Positions 1 through 7,590 of a DNA stretch of 31,647 nt are shown here, piece by piece. The position numbers were made by a program, and so were the translations under genes. Location: positions 1-31,647 of the forward strand of contig NZ_CALIIB010000030.1 in the NCBI RefSeq assembly GCF_938020365.1, written 5' to 3'. The stretch's first letter is position 1; every line of letters begins with the position of its first letter. The stretch comes from an uncultured Streptococcus sp. Lineage in GTDB: Bacteria; Bacillota; Bacilli; Lactobacillales; Streptococcaceae. The notes beneath the pieces were generated by a model. That model had not been told where the DNA came from. It saw only the letters and a list, made by a program, of their open reading frames with translations, and did not search any database.

Positions 1-820
1 GTTCTGCAGCAGTACGTACAGCAGCTCCTTCACCTTCGAATTTAGTGTAGTCGTATACTTTACGTTCTTTATCGTAGAATTCTGATGATGCACAGTCAAA
101 TCCGATAAACACGTCTTTACCTGGAACATAACCAGCAGCTTCGATAGCAGCAATGATAGTTTCTACGCCATCTTCAGTTCCTTCGAAACGAGGAGCGAAT
201 CCACCTTCGTCACCAACAGCAGTTTCCAAACCACGAGATTTAAGGATTTTCTTAAGAGCGTGGAAGATTTCAGCACCCCAACGAAGAGCTTCTTTGAATG
301 ATGGTGCACCAGCAGGTACGATCATGAATTCTTGGAAAGCGATTGGAGCATCTGAGTGAGAACCACCATTGATGATGTTCATCATTGGAGTTGGAAGAAC
401 TTTAGTGTTGAATCCACCAAGGTAGCTGTAAAGTGGGATTTCAAGGTAGTCAGCAGCAGCACGAGCTACGGCGATAGACACACCAAGGATTGCGTTCGCA
501 CCCAATTTACCTTTGTTTGGAGTACCGTCCAAAGCGATCATTGCACGGTCGATAGCTTGTTGGTCACGTACATCGTAACCGATAATAGCTTCAGCGATAA
601 CGTTGTTCACGTTGTCAACTGCTTTTTGTGTACCAAGACCGCCGTAACGAGATTTGTCACCATCACGAAGTTCAACTGCTTCGTGTTCACCAGTAGAAGC
701 TCCTGAAGGAACCATACCACGTCCGAAAGCACCTGATTCAGTATAAACTTCTACTTCAAGTGTTGGGTTACCGCGTGAGTCTAGAACTTCGCGAGCGTAA
801 ACATCAGTAATAATTGACAT
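1..820 (-). CDS. eno: Enolase, 5' part (3' end outside window)
   Basis: Enolase (phosphopyruvate hydratase) converts 2-phosphoglycerate to phosphoenolpyruvate in glycolysis; in streptococci it is also found on the cell surface. Translating the minus strand from the ATG at 818-820 gives MSIITDVYAREVLDSRGNPT, the usual enolase N-terminus, followed by SGASTGEHEAVELRDGD (active-site loop region), INGGSHSDAPIAFQEFM and VGDEGGFAPRF. About 273 of the usual ~434 residues are present, and the frame runs open off the left edge. An AAGGAG ribosome site lies about 7 bases before the ATG. The gene has its own promoter (859-887) and a CcpA-like site further upstream. Ordinary, intact as far as seen. Confidence 0.97.
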   Translation of the reverse strand, partial: MSIITDVYAREVLDSRGNPTLEVEVYTESGAFGRGMVPSGASTGEHEAVELRDGDKSRYGGLGTQKAVDNVNNVIAEAIIGYDVRDQQAIDRAMIALDGTPNKGKLGANAILGVSIAVARAAADYLEIPLYSYLGGFNTKVLPTPMMNIINGGSHSDAPIAFQEFMIVPAGAPSFKEALRWGAEIFHALKKILKSRGLETAVGDEGGFAPRFEGTEDGVETIIAAIEAAGYVPGKDVFIGFDCASSEFYDKERKVYDYTKFEGEGAAVRTAAE

Positions 821-858
821 TTTGACTCTCCTTATTGTTTAAAATTATTTACTAGTCT

Positions 859-887
859 ATGATACCTCAAAAGCGCTTTTTTTTCAA
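859..887 (-). promoter_or_regulatory. eno promoter
   Basis: Read on the minus strand: -35 TTGAAA (882-887), 17-base spacer, -10 TATCAT (859-864). The spacer contains the perfect palindrome AAAAGCGCTTTT (869-880), which resembles the core of a catabolite-response or other operator site placed between the two promoter boxes. Confidence 0.75.
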
Positions 888-929
888 GGAAAAACAGTGC
901 CTTTGCGTGAAAAATCACAATTTTTGAAA

Positions 930-943
930 TGCAATCGGTTACA
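930..943. promoter_or_regulatory. Candidate cre (CcpA) site between eno and yueI-like gene
   Basis: TGCAATCGGTTACA fits the loose cre consensus TGNAANCGNNNNCA on both strands. It lies about 43 bases upstream of the eno -35 box and about 60 bases upstream of the start of the divergent gene, so CcpA bound here could act on either. A match to a degenerate consensus is not proof of binding. Confidence 0.45.
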
Positions 944-989
944 TCCTATCTTTTTCTTAACAGTTTGAAAATCAGAAATCCTTTATTTA

Positions 990-998
990 TGATATACT
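990..998 (+). promoter_or_regulatory. Extended -10 promoter, start codon 6 bases downstream
   Basis: TG-A-TATACT is an extended -10 box; only six bases (999-1004) separate it from the ATG at 1005. With a normal -10 to start distance, transcription would begin on or next to the A of the ATG, giving a leaderless mRNA. A TTGAAA at 965-970 is 22 bases away, too far for a standard -35. Confidence 0.6.
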
Positions 999-1004
999 AG
1001 AAAC

Positions 1005-1463
1005 ATGACAGATCTAAATAACATTATCATGGAAAAATCTCAGGGAAATGCTAAGCTCAATCCTGATGAACAACGCAAATTTCTGGAAACTTTTGAAGAG
1101 CGGGTGATTGCTTACTGCTCTATTTCGGATGCCAATTCTTCGCTTCTAAAACAGCATTTTAAAGAAATAGTTGAGAACATCACCGAAAGCTACCATCCCG
1201 TCACAGTCAAAATAGCGCCTGAAGTCATATCCAGCCAGCAGGTTTTCTACCTAAAAACCGCCAAAGACTTAGGCTGCGAGGCCACTATCGTCTCTGCTTT
1301 TTGCCAATCCTCTCCTTTTGGTTTGGTGATTCATAGCGATCATCCTGTGACCGTGGAAGAAAAGGACTTGAGCAAGCAATTTGCTGACGTCCTCCACCCA
1401 GCAGAGAGTAAATCGTCTACCCACAAGAGAACTTCCCTTTGGAAAAAAATGTTTCATAAATGA
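1005..1463 (+). CDS. YueI-like DUF1694 family protein
   Basis: A 152-residue cytosolic protein with no signal peptide or membrane segment. It resembles the Firmicutes YueI/DUF1694 family, which has no known function; the recognisable part is the opening with NAKLNPDEQRKFLETFEERV and a later VTVKIAP segment. The C-terminal tail is Ser/Lys-rich. The ATG at 1005 has no Shine-Dalgarno sequence; it follows an extended -10 box by six bases, so the message is probably leaderless. The stop overlaps the next ATG as ATGA, so the two genes are likely translationally coupled. The neighbourhood eno / DUF1694 gene / glycerate kinase also occurs, as I recall, in S. pneumoniae. Family assignment is from memory of the sequence pattern. 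Confidence 0.75.
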   Translation: MTDLNNIIMEKSQGNAKLNPDEQRKFLETFEERVIAYCSISDANSSLLKQHFKEIVENITESYHPVTVKIAPEVISSQQVFYLKTAKDLGCEATIVSAFCQSSPFGLVIHSDHPVTVEEKDLSKQFADVLHPAESKSSTHKRTSLWKKMFHK

Positions 1464-1810
1464 CAAATTTAGAGAAATTATTTGCCTTTTTCGAGGCGGA
1501 AAATCAGCGTGACTGGGACATTTATCAAACTTGTTTAGACGAGCATGTCGTCTGGGAGCTGCATGGAGAATCCTCAGAAATCATTCAGGGAAAAGAAGCC
1601 TACCTCCACAGGATAAAGGAGGCCTATCAGAACAGTTCCGCACAGTTTAGTTGCCAATACTATCACAGCAATTCTGAGCAAAGTCGGATTCTAACAATTT
1701 TGGTTAATGACCACGGGGAACTTTCCTGCGATCTATTTGAATTTGCAAACGGCTTAATCGTCAAAGAGATCGAATATTTACTGAAAAAGAGGCTGGGACA
1801 AAAGTCCTAG
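1460..1810 (+). CDS. NTF2/SnoaL-like protein whose 3' end lies in a repeat element
   Basis: A 116-residue protein whose pattern (N-terminal helices LEKLFAFFEAENQRDWDIY, then VVWELHG, IQGKEAYLHRI and a beta-rich C-terminal half) fits a small NTF2/SnoaL-like fold. Substrate and function are unknown. It starts in an ATGA overlap with the upstream gene, indicating coupled translation; the start has only a weak upstream GGAAA. The last residues, KKRLGQKS, and the stop codon are encoded by the left hairpin of the inverted-repeat element at 1784-1970, so the C-terminus has been supplied by the repeat. Fold assignment is moderate; existence of the gene is well supported by the coupling and by the open frame. 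Confidence 0.7.
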   Translation: MTNLEKLFAFFEAENQRDWDIYQTCLDEHVVWELHGESSEIIQGKEAYLHRIKEAYQNSSAQFSCQYYHSNSEQSRILTILVNDHGELSCDLFEFANGLIVKEIEYLLKKRLGQKS

Positions 1811-1814
1811 CCTC
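1784..1814 (-). terminator. Terminator for serB-glxK, inside the opposing gene
   Basis: On the minus strand an 11-bp stem (one G-T pair, TTTT loop) is followed by five T (1784-1788). It lies within the last codons of the plus-strand NTF2-like gene. Confidence 0.65.
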
Positions 1815-1911
1815 TCAATTGTCTTTGGATTGTCGAGCAAGACGCAGTGGTTGAGTGGGCTCTACTACGCTGATTTCATCAGCTTTTACAGCCCTACTCA
1901 ACTGTGCGGAG

Positions 1912-1970
1912 GTGGGACGACGAAATCGAATTCTAACGAATTACCGATTTCTGTCCCACTCTCTTTTTTT
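1912..1970 (+). terminator. Terminator for the yueI-like operon, inside glxK
   Basis: A long interrupted hairpin (GTGGGAC...GTCCCAC with inner stems) is followed by TCTCTTTTTTT. The right half of the hairpin encodes the last residues of glxK on the other strand. Confidence 0.7.
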
Positions 1971-3074
1971 GATGGCTAATAGGTTGCCAATATTGCAAGC
2001 TGTACGAACCAGATTTTCCCTCGCTTGAGCTAAGGTTACGTCCAAATCTGCCACTTGCGAGATAATGGGAAAAGCTGCATGGATATTCTCCCTAGGAAAT
2101 GGAGGCAAGTCATCAGCTAAACTGCCACAGATCGCAAGAACGGGAATCTCTTTTGGCGTCCGCCTTGCGATTCCAACTGGGGCCTTTCCTGCCAAAGACT
2201 GCTTATCCATGCGCCCCTCACCAACAACAACCAAGTCCGCTTCTTTAACCCTGCGATCAAAATCCAGCAAATCCAGACAGGTATCAATTCCTGACACGAC
2301 TTTCCCCTTGGCAAATGTGACCAGCCCTGCTGCCATGCCTCCTCCTGCACCAGCACCAGCTTGGGTGAAAATCTGCGGATCGGCCAGTTCATAGAAGTTC
2401 CTCACTTCCTGATCGACAGATGAAAGAAGCCATTCAGACAGGCCTTTCTGTCGTCCAAAGACCTGAGTCGCTCCCTGCTGTCCACATAAAGGATTGGACA
2501 CATCTGTCAAAATTTCGATTTCTATATCATCCAAGCAAGTTGGAACACGTTCCGCAGAAATTCGAGCAACTCTCCCTAGAGAAGAACCGACAGGCCGCAG
2601 TCGATGATTGTTTTCATCAAAAAATTCATAGCCCAGACCAGCTGCCATACCGATGCCTCCATCATTCGTCGCCGAGCCTCCAACACCGACTAAAATCTTT
2701 TTGACTCCATGTTCGACCAAATGAAGAATCAGCTCCCCCAGACCTCTGGTTTCTAAACCTAAAGGATTGCGTTTTTCCTTAGGGATTAAAGCCAATCCCA
2801 CTAAATCTGCCATTTCAAAGAGAGCAAGCTGGTCTTGTCTTGCATATTTCATTTCGACTGGCTGGCCGAAAGGTCCAGTTACCCAGTGACGAAACTCTTT
2901 TAGCTTCATAGCCGAAATCAAGGCAGCCACAGTCCCTTCGCCGCCATCTCCAATAGGCAGCAAGTCAAAAGTCGCCTCTGGCAAGGCTTGGGAAAAACCT
3001 TCTTTCAAGGCTTCTGCTACTTGAACGGCAGACAAACTTTCCTTAAAAGAATCTGGTGCTAATAAGATATGCAT
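1941..3074 (-). CDS. glxK: Glycerate kinase
   Basis: A 377-residue class I (GarK/GlxK type) glycerate kinase, phosphorylating D-glycerate with ATP to a phosphoglycerate that enters lower glycolysis. Family landmarks: APDSFKESLSA at residues 6-16, PIGDGGEGT near 41-49, VGVGGSATNDGGIGMAAGLG in the middle, GAGAGGGMAAGL and VVGEGRMDKQSLAGKAP in the C-terminal half. Length is usual for the family. The start is fixed by AGGAGG a few bases upstream; that ribosome site overlaps the serB stop, leaving 8 bases between the genes. The last residues REWDRNR are encoded by the right hairpin of the repeat at 1784-1970, so the natural C-terminus appears replaced or extended by the repeat. Placed in an operon with serB. 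Confidence 0.9.
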   Translation of the reverse strand: MHILLAPDSFKESLSAVQVAEALKEGFSQALPEATFDLLPIGDGGEGTVAALISAMKLKEFRHWVTGPFGQPVEMKYARQDQLALFEMADLVGLALIPKEKRNPLGLETRGLGELILHLVEHGVKKILVGVGGSATNDGGIGMAAGLGYEFFDENNHRLRPVGSSLGRVARISAERVPTCLDDIEIEILTDVSNPLCGQQGATQVFGRQKGLSEWLLSSVDQEVRNFYELADPQIFTQAGAGAGGGMAAGLVTFAKGKVVSGIDTCLDLLDFDRRVKEADLVVVGEGRMDKQSLAGKAPVGIARRTPKEIPVLAICGSLADDLPPFPRENIHAAFPIISQVADLDVTLAQARENLVRTACNIGNLLAIKKREWDRNR

Positions 3075-3082
3075 CGTGCCTC

Positions 3083-3730
3083 CTATTTTTCCTTCCCATC
3101 TAAAATATCCATTACTTGATAGAGATCATAAACATTGATTTGATAGGGCGCTTGCTCTCTTACAATTGGCTTGGCATTAAAAGCAATTCCAATACCTGCC
3201 GTTTGAATCATAGGCAAATCATTGGCGCCATCCCCTATAGCAATGGTTTGATTTAATTCCAAATTATTTTCTTGAGCCCATTCTTTCAGCATCTGAACTT
3301 TGGTATCTTTGCTAACAATCTCTCCTAAAACACGACCTGTCAGGAAGCCGTTCTTGATTTCTAAGCGATTGGCCTTTACATAGTCAATTCCTAGCTCCTC
3401 AGCCAGTCTATCCACCGTTTCATGAAAACCACCTGACACCAAGCCAACCTTGTAGCCACGCGCATGCAGCTCATCTACTAATTTTTTAGCACCAGGTGTG
3501 AAATGAATCTTGTCAGCTATCCGCGAAAAGATAGTTTCTGGAAGCCCCGCTAAAAGTGAAACCCTTTCCCGTAAGGCGGCCTCGAAATCCAATTCCCCGC
3601 GCATAGCTCGCTCAGTGATAGCAGCCACTTGCTGCCCAACTCCAGCTTCCTCACCCAGTAAATCAATGCCCTCTTCCATAATAAGAGTGCTATCTACATC
3701 CATAACCAACAAACCTTTGACCTGACCCAT
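3083..3730 (-). CDS. serB: Phosphoserine phosphatase SerB
   Basis: A 215-residue HAD-superfamily enzyme that removes phosphate from O-phosphoserine, the last step of serine synthesis. Motif I is MDVDSTLI with nucleophile D11 and D13, followed by the SerB-type cap segment EEGIDLLGEEAG. Motif II is LVSGGFHETVD, and motifs III/IV are KDTKVQMLKEW and IGDGANDLPMI. It has the single catalytic domain found in many Gram-positive SerB proteins, without the N-terminal ACT-like domain of the E. coli enzyme. AGGTGAG lies about 5 bases upstream of the ATG. First gene of a two-gene operon with glxK; both act near 3-phosphoglycerate, the precursor of serine, which makes the pairing sensible. Confidence 0.93.
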   Translation of the reverse strand: MGQVKGLLVMDVDSTLIMEEGIDLLGEEAGVGQQVAAITERAMRGELDFEAALRERVSLLAGLPETIFSRIADKIHFTPGAKKLVDELHARGYKVGLVSGGFHETVDRLAEELGIDYVKANRLEIKNGFLTGRVLGEIVSKDTKVQMLKEWAQENNLELNQTIAIGDGANDLPMIQTAGIGIAFNAKPIVREQAPYQINVYDLYQVMDILDGKEK

Positions 3731-3762
3731 CTACTCACCTCATATTTTCTGTGATTTGTTGT

Positions 3763-3791
3763 ATTATACAGGATTTTCAGTGACAAGACAA
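3763..3791 (-). promoter_or_regulatory. serB-glxK promoter
   Basis: Minus strand: -35 TTGTCT (3786-3791), 17-base spacer, -10 TATAAT (3763-3768), about 33 bases before the serB start. Confidence 0.75.
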
Positions 3792-3803
3792 GCTAGATTG
3801 CAA

Positions 3804-3828
3804 AGAAAAAAGTTCCCGAAGGAACTTT
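3804..3828 (-). terminator. ezrA terminator with UUCG loop
   Basis: Minus strand: AAAGTTCC-TTCG-GGAACTTT followed by a T-run, starting just after the ezrA stop codon. The TTCG tetraloop is especially stable. Confidence 0.9.
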
Positions 3829-3829
3829 C

Positions 3830-5554
3830 TTAGAAGCGAATATTTTCGCGTGTTTTTTCATATGAATTGATAAAACGAGCTGAAACTCCAGGCTCAACAA
3901 CATCCAAGGCTTTTGAAATAATTTCCAAAGATTTTGCGTAATCAAATTCAACTTCAAAAGCATGAAGGGATTCATTGAAGGCTGCCTGCACATTATCATC
4001 GAAGGAACGATAACGGTTAGAGTATTGTAGCAACTGCTCTGTTAAGGTAGAATTTCGAACGATTCGATATGTCTCTTCTTCCAATTCATTCATTGTATTT
4101 GCCAGAATCTCTAACCAGCGGTTCACAGATTCAATATTCACACGAGTTGCCTCCAACTCTCTAGCCAGCTCCTCAATATAGTCGCTTGCTCCAAAGAAAA
4201 TTGTTAAGAAGGACTCTGGAATACCCGGTAAGTTACGTTTTTCCATAAATCGCTTAATCGTATGCAATTTATTGGCGTAAATCGTAACCTTTTGACGGGC
4301 ATTGACATCGTCTTTTTCGATCTTTTCTAGTTGCTCACCAAGTTCAATCTGTTCATCTTCGATTTCTTTCAATCGATCTTGAATAGCTTCCAACTCTTCT
4401 CTAACCAATGAGAAAGGTTTCTTCATTTCAGCTGTATCTTCAAGTGAAGAGTGTACCACTGCTTCTTGAGCAGATAATTCAGATTTTAAATCCTTGATAT
4501 GATTTATTTCAGGTTCTGGTAGCAAGAAGGAATGTGATAAACGTTCCATTTCGCTTTGAAGCTGTTGGTTATTCTCTTTAGTGTGTTCTAAGTAGTCAGG
4601 AAGGTAGTTCACCAACTTCTCAACGACTTTATGAGCCTCAATTTCTCGAGTAAAGATGGAGTACAGAGCATCGATTTCCTCTTGAATTTGTTCATTCTCA
4701 TACAAGGCATTATCCAACTCCAAAGCTGCAAGATTTTCTTCATTTCGTTTCAAACTAGCACGAAGTTGTTGGAAACGCGCCTCTAAATCAGTCTCAATAA
4801 AATGATAATTGGTTTCCAATAATTTACGGTAGCCAGACTCCAAATCTTCTAATTGATCTGGTAATTTCTCAGTCAAGTCTTCTACAATTGCTGGAACTTT
4901 TTCGACGATCTGTGTCAGTGCCAAGATGCGATCTTCTGTTTTGTCTAAGATTTCTGCCGCTTCCACAGGATCCCCTGAAGAATTGAGAGTAACAAATTGA
5001 GAGAAATCAGACTCAATATTTTCCATTTGCTTCTGAATTTCTGCAAGAGCTCGTCCATAAGCGTCAGGATTGCTAGCCACAGTATGCTGCAAATTTTCAA
5101 ATAGATCTAGGGCATGTAAGACCCGTCCGCTATTTTTAGATTCTTGTTTCTTCAGATCTTCTAAAGCTTGACGAATCGCATGAATATCTTCACTGATTAA
5201 ATCAATTTGGCTTTCAATGTTTTCAATCGCATGCTTGGCTTTGAGGAAACGGAAAGAATTATTGTAGCCCTCTGCCTCAAAGAGATTGTTCTCAATATCA
5301 GCAAATGAATTTAAAGAAAGGTCTACCCATTTTTGATTCCATTCACGGAAAGTCACTTGACTTTGCCCAATCAAATGTAAATTTTTAACTTCTTCCACTT
5401 CATCATTCACGGGAAGATTGTAAAGCTCCTCTTTTTTCTCCTCCAAACTTCGAAGCTTCGCTTCATTTCGTTTTCTCATATAGATAGCAGTAAAATAGCC
5501 TAAAATTAATAGTGCTGCTACTACAATAATGAGAATAATCAGTCCATTAGACAT
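3830..5554 (-). CDS. ezrA: Septation ring formation regulator EzrA
   Basis: EzrA is a membrane-anchored division protein that binds FtsZ and helps position and shape the Z-ring; in streptococci it is tied to both septal and peripheral wall growth. The 574-residue protein begins MSNGLIILIIVVAALLILGY, one N-terminal membrane helix, followed by charged MRKRNEAKLRSLEEKK on the cytosolic side. Almost all the rest is helical, coiled-coil sequence matching the spectrin-like repeats of the family. Near the C-terminus YSNRYRSFDDNV corresponds to the conserved QNR patch. The ATG at 5554 was chosen because AAGGAG sits six bases before it and the membrane helix begins at once; an in-frame start 11 codons upstream has no ribosome site. 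It follows gyrB by 85 bases, has its own extended -10 promoter, and ends in a strong terminator. Confidence 0.95.
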   Translation of the reverse strand: MSNGLIILIIVVAALLILGYFTAIYMRKRNEAKLRSLEEKKEELYNLPVNDEVEEVKNLHLIGQSQVTFREWNQKWVDLSLNSFADIENNLFEAEGYNNSFRFLKAKHAIENIESQIDLISEDIHAIRQALEDLKKQESKNSGRVLHALDLFENLQHTVASNPDAYGRALAEIQKQMENIESDFSQFVTLNSSGDPVEAAEILDKTEDRILALTQIVEKVPAIVEDLTEKLPDQLEDLESGYRKLLETNYHFIETDLEARFQQLRASLKRNEENLAALELDNALYENEQIQEEIDALYSIFTREIEAHKVVEKLVNYLPDYLEHTKENNQQLQSEMERLSHSFLLPEPEINHIKDLKSELSAQEAVVHSSLEDTAEMKKPFSLVREELEAIQDRLKEIEDEQIELGEQLEKIEKDDVNARQKVTIYANKLHTIKRFMEKRNLPGIPESFLTIFFGASDYIEELARELEATRVNIESVNRWLEILANTMNELEEETYRIVRNSTLTEQLLQYSNRYRSFDDNVQAAFNESLHAFEVEFDYAKSLEIISKALDVVEPGVSARFINSYEKTRENIRF

Positions 5555-5595
5555 ATAAAACTCCTTCATTCTTTTACTAAAAAGCAAACATATTG

Positions 5596-5617
5596 ATTAT
5601 ATCACAAATTCATTTGT
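5596..5617 (-). promoter_or_regulatory. ezrA promoter with upstream palindrome
   Basis: Minus strand: extended -10 TG-A-TATAAT (5596-5604) in the gyrB-ezrA gap, with no good -35. The 14-base palindrome ACAAATTCATTTGT (5604-5617) abuts the -10 element where a regulator could block or aid RNA polymerase. Confidence 0.6.
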
Positions 5618-5639
5618 AATGGTTGTTTTTTCTAACTTT

Positions 5640-7589
5640 TTAGACATCAAGTGTGCTATATACTGCATTTTTTTCGATAAAGTCACGACGAGGCTCTACA
5701 CGATCTCCCATCAGCATATCGAAAATCTTATCAGCTTCCGCAGCATCATCGACAGAAACTCGCGCCATTAGACGGTGTTCTGGGTTCATGGTCGTTTCCC
5801 ACAACTGATGGTCATCCATTTCTCCTAAACCTTTGTAGCGCTGAATCGTCGGCTTAGAGCGACCTTCACTATAGCGCTCGAGAGCAGCTTGCAGTTCTTC
5901 TTCTTGATTTGCACCTGGCTGGATGTATTCTTTTACCTCGCTGCCGACCTTGACACCATATATGGGTGGTTGGGCGATGTAGACATAGCCTGCTTCCAGA
6001 ACCGGCTTCATGTAGCGGTAAATCAAAGTCAGGAGCAAAGTCCGAATGTGAGCTCCATCCACATCCGCATCAGTCATGATGACTAATTTATGATAGCGAG
6101 CCTTGCTGACATCAAAGTCAGCCCCAAAACCAGTTCCCATAGCAGTAAAGAGACTGCGGATTTCTTCATTAGCCAAAATCTTATCCATGCTAGCTTTTTC
6201 AACGTTGAGAATTTTACCGCGAATCGGCAAAATAGCCTGAAATTCACGGTTACGCCCAGACTTAGCTGAACCACCCGCTGAGTCTCCCTCCACGATGAAG
6301 AGTTCTGTTTCCTGTGGGTTGTTGGACGAGCAATCAGCCAATTTTCCTGGCAGATTAGAGATTTCTAAACCAGACTTCTTGCGGGTTACTTCCCGAGCTC
6401 GCTTAGCAGCAATTCTAGCCTTAGAAGCCAAAATTCCCTTTTCAACGATTTTCCGAGCCACCGCAGGATTTTCCAAAAGGAAATCAGAGAAGGCTTCGCT
6501 GAAGAGTCGATTGGTAATCTTGACTACTTCACTATTGCCCAACTTGGTCTTGGTTTGACCTTCAAACTGAGGGTTAGGGTGCTTGACAGAGATGACCGCT
6601 GTCAGTCCCTCTCGTACATCTTCCCCAGTCAGATTATCTTCGTTTTCTTTGAGAAGTTTATTTTTCTTGGCATAGTCATTGATGACCCGTGTCAAGGCTG
6701 TCCGGAAGCCTTGCTCATGTGTTCCACCCTCGTGGGTGTGGATATTATTGGCAAAGCTCATGACTGTTTCATGGTAGCCGGTCGTGTACTGCATAGCGAC
6801 TTCAACCGTAATGTCGTCCATTTCGCCATCAGTGTAAATCGGCGTATCAAAGATAACATCCTTATTTTCATTGATGTATTGGACATAGCTGGCAATCCCG
6901 CCCTCATAGTGGTAATCCTTGGTCTGCTCCATTCCATCTCGCTTATCGGTGATGGAAATTCTGAGACCACGATTGAGGAAAGCTAGTTCCTGCACCCGTT
7001 TATTAAGCTTCTCAAAGTCAAATTCTACTGTTTCAGTGAAAATCTCTGGATCTGGTGTAAAGTGAACGGTCGTACCTGTACGATCTGTCTCACCAATGAC
7101 TTCTAGATCCGCGACTACATGACCACGACGGTATTCTTGGTAATGAATCTGACCGTTTTTATAAACGCGGACATCCAGCTGAGTGGACAGGGCGTTTACA
7201 ACGGAAGAACCTACACCATGCAGACCTCCTGAAACCTTGTAGCCGCCACCGCCGAATTTTCCTCCTGCGTGAAGGACAGTAAAGACGGTTTCCACAGCCG
7301 GGCGACCTGTCTTCTCCTGAATATCAACCGGAATGCCTCGACCATCGTCAACAACTGTAATCGAATTATCTTTTTCAATAAAAACTTGAATGTGAGTGGC
7401 AAAGCCAGCCAAGGCTTCATCAATCGAGTTGTCAACAATTTCCCATACTAAGTGGTGCAGACCTTCCTTGGAGGTCGAACCGATATACATACCAGGACGC
7501 ATCCGAACGGCTTCTAAGCCCTCCAAGACCTGAATCTGACTGGCGTCATACTCTTGCGCTTGTATGTCTTGTTGCTTTTCTTCTGTCAT
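5640..7589 (-). CDS. gyrB: DNA gyrase subunit B
   Basis: The ATPase subunit of DNA gyrase, which with GyrA introduces negative supercoils; target of aminocoumarins. The 649-residue protein shows the GHKL ATPase motifs EIVDNSIDEALAGFA, VDDGRGIPVDI and GGLHGVGSSVVNAL in the N-terminal third. The TOPRIM domain follows, with LFIVEGDSAGGSAKSGRN and IMTDADVDGAHIRTLL, then the C-terminal QRYKGLGEMDDHQLWETTM. That ending, together with the overall sequence, points to GyrB rather than ParE, and so does the position next to ezrA, which matches the pneumococcal order. AAAGGA precedes the ATG and there is one base between the upstream HAD stop and this start, so the two genes are coupled. No terminator is visible after it. 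Confidence 0.97.
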   Translation of the reverse strand: MTEEKQQDIQAQEYDASQIQVLEGLEAVRMRPGMYIGSTSKEGLHHLVWEIVDNSIDEALAGFATHIQVFIEKDNSITVVDDGRGIPVDIQEKTGRPAVETVFTVLHAGGKFGGGGYKVSGGLHGVGSSVVNALSTQLDVRVYKNGQIHYQEYRRGHVVADLEVIGETDRTGTTVHFTPDPEIFTETVEFDFEKLNKRVQELAFLNRGLRISITDKRDGMEQTKDYHYEGGIASYVQYINENKDVIFDTPIYTDGEMDDITVEVAMQYTTGYHETVMSFANNIHTHEGGTHEQGFRTALTRVINDYAKKNKLLKENEDNLTGEDVREGLTAVISVKHPNPQFEGQTKTKLGNSEVVKITNRLFSEAFSDFLLENPAVARKIVEKGILASKARIAAKRAREVTRKKSGLEISNLPGKLADCSSNNPQETELFIVEGDSAGGSAKSGRNREFQAILPIRGKILNVEKASMDKILANEEIRSLFTAMGTGFGADFDVSKARYHKLVIMTDADVDGAHIRTLLLTLIYRYMKPVLEAGYVYIAQPPIYGVKVGSEVKEYIQPGANQEEELQAALERYSEGRSKPTIQRYKGLGEMDDHQLWETTMNPEHRLMARVSVDDAAEADKIFDMLMGDRVEPRRDFIEKNAVYSTLDV

Positions 7590-7590
7590 G

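Larger units (their letters stand above)
1784..1970. repeat. Nested inverted-repeat element between convergent genes
   Basis: Three hairpins in a row. Left: GAGGCTGGGAC / GTCCTAGCCTC (1789-1814, AAAA loop). Middle: GTTGAGTGGGCT (1850-1861) with AGCCCTACTCAAC (1890-1902, one bulge), enclosing GCTGAT-TTC-ATCAGC (1869-1883). Right: GTGGGAC (1912-1918) with GTCCCAC (1953-1959), enclosing GAAATCG/CGATTTC and AATTC/GAATT. An A-run precedes the left hairpin and a T-run follows the right one, so it can terminate in both directions. I remember sequences like this recurring between genes in sanguinis-group streptococci; it does not match the pneumococcal BOX or RUP elements as I know them. Confidence 0.8.

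Noticed and set aside
356..706. Open frames antisense to eno and similar long frames opposite gyrB and the ATPase gene
   Set aside because: They have no ribosome sites or family resemblance and are explained by codon bias of the genes on the other strand.
1784..1970. BOX or RUP element of pneumococcus
   Set aside because: The hairpin sequences do not match those elements as I know them, so the repeat was left unnamed.
5555..5587. Earlier in-frame start for ezrA
   Set aside because: It would place polar residues before the membrane anchor and lacks a ribosome site; AAGGAG marks the ATG at 5554.
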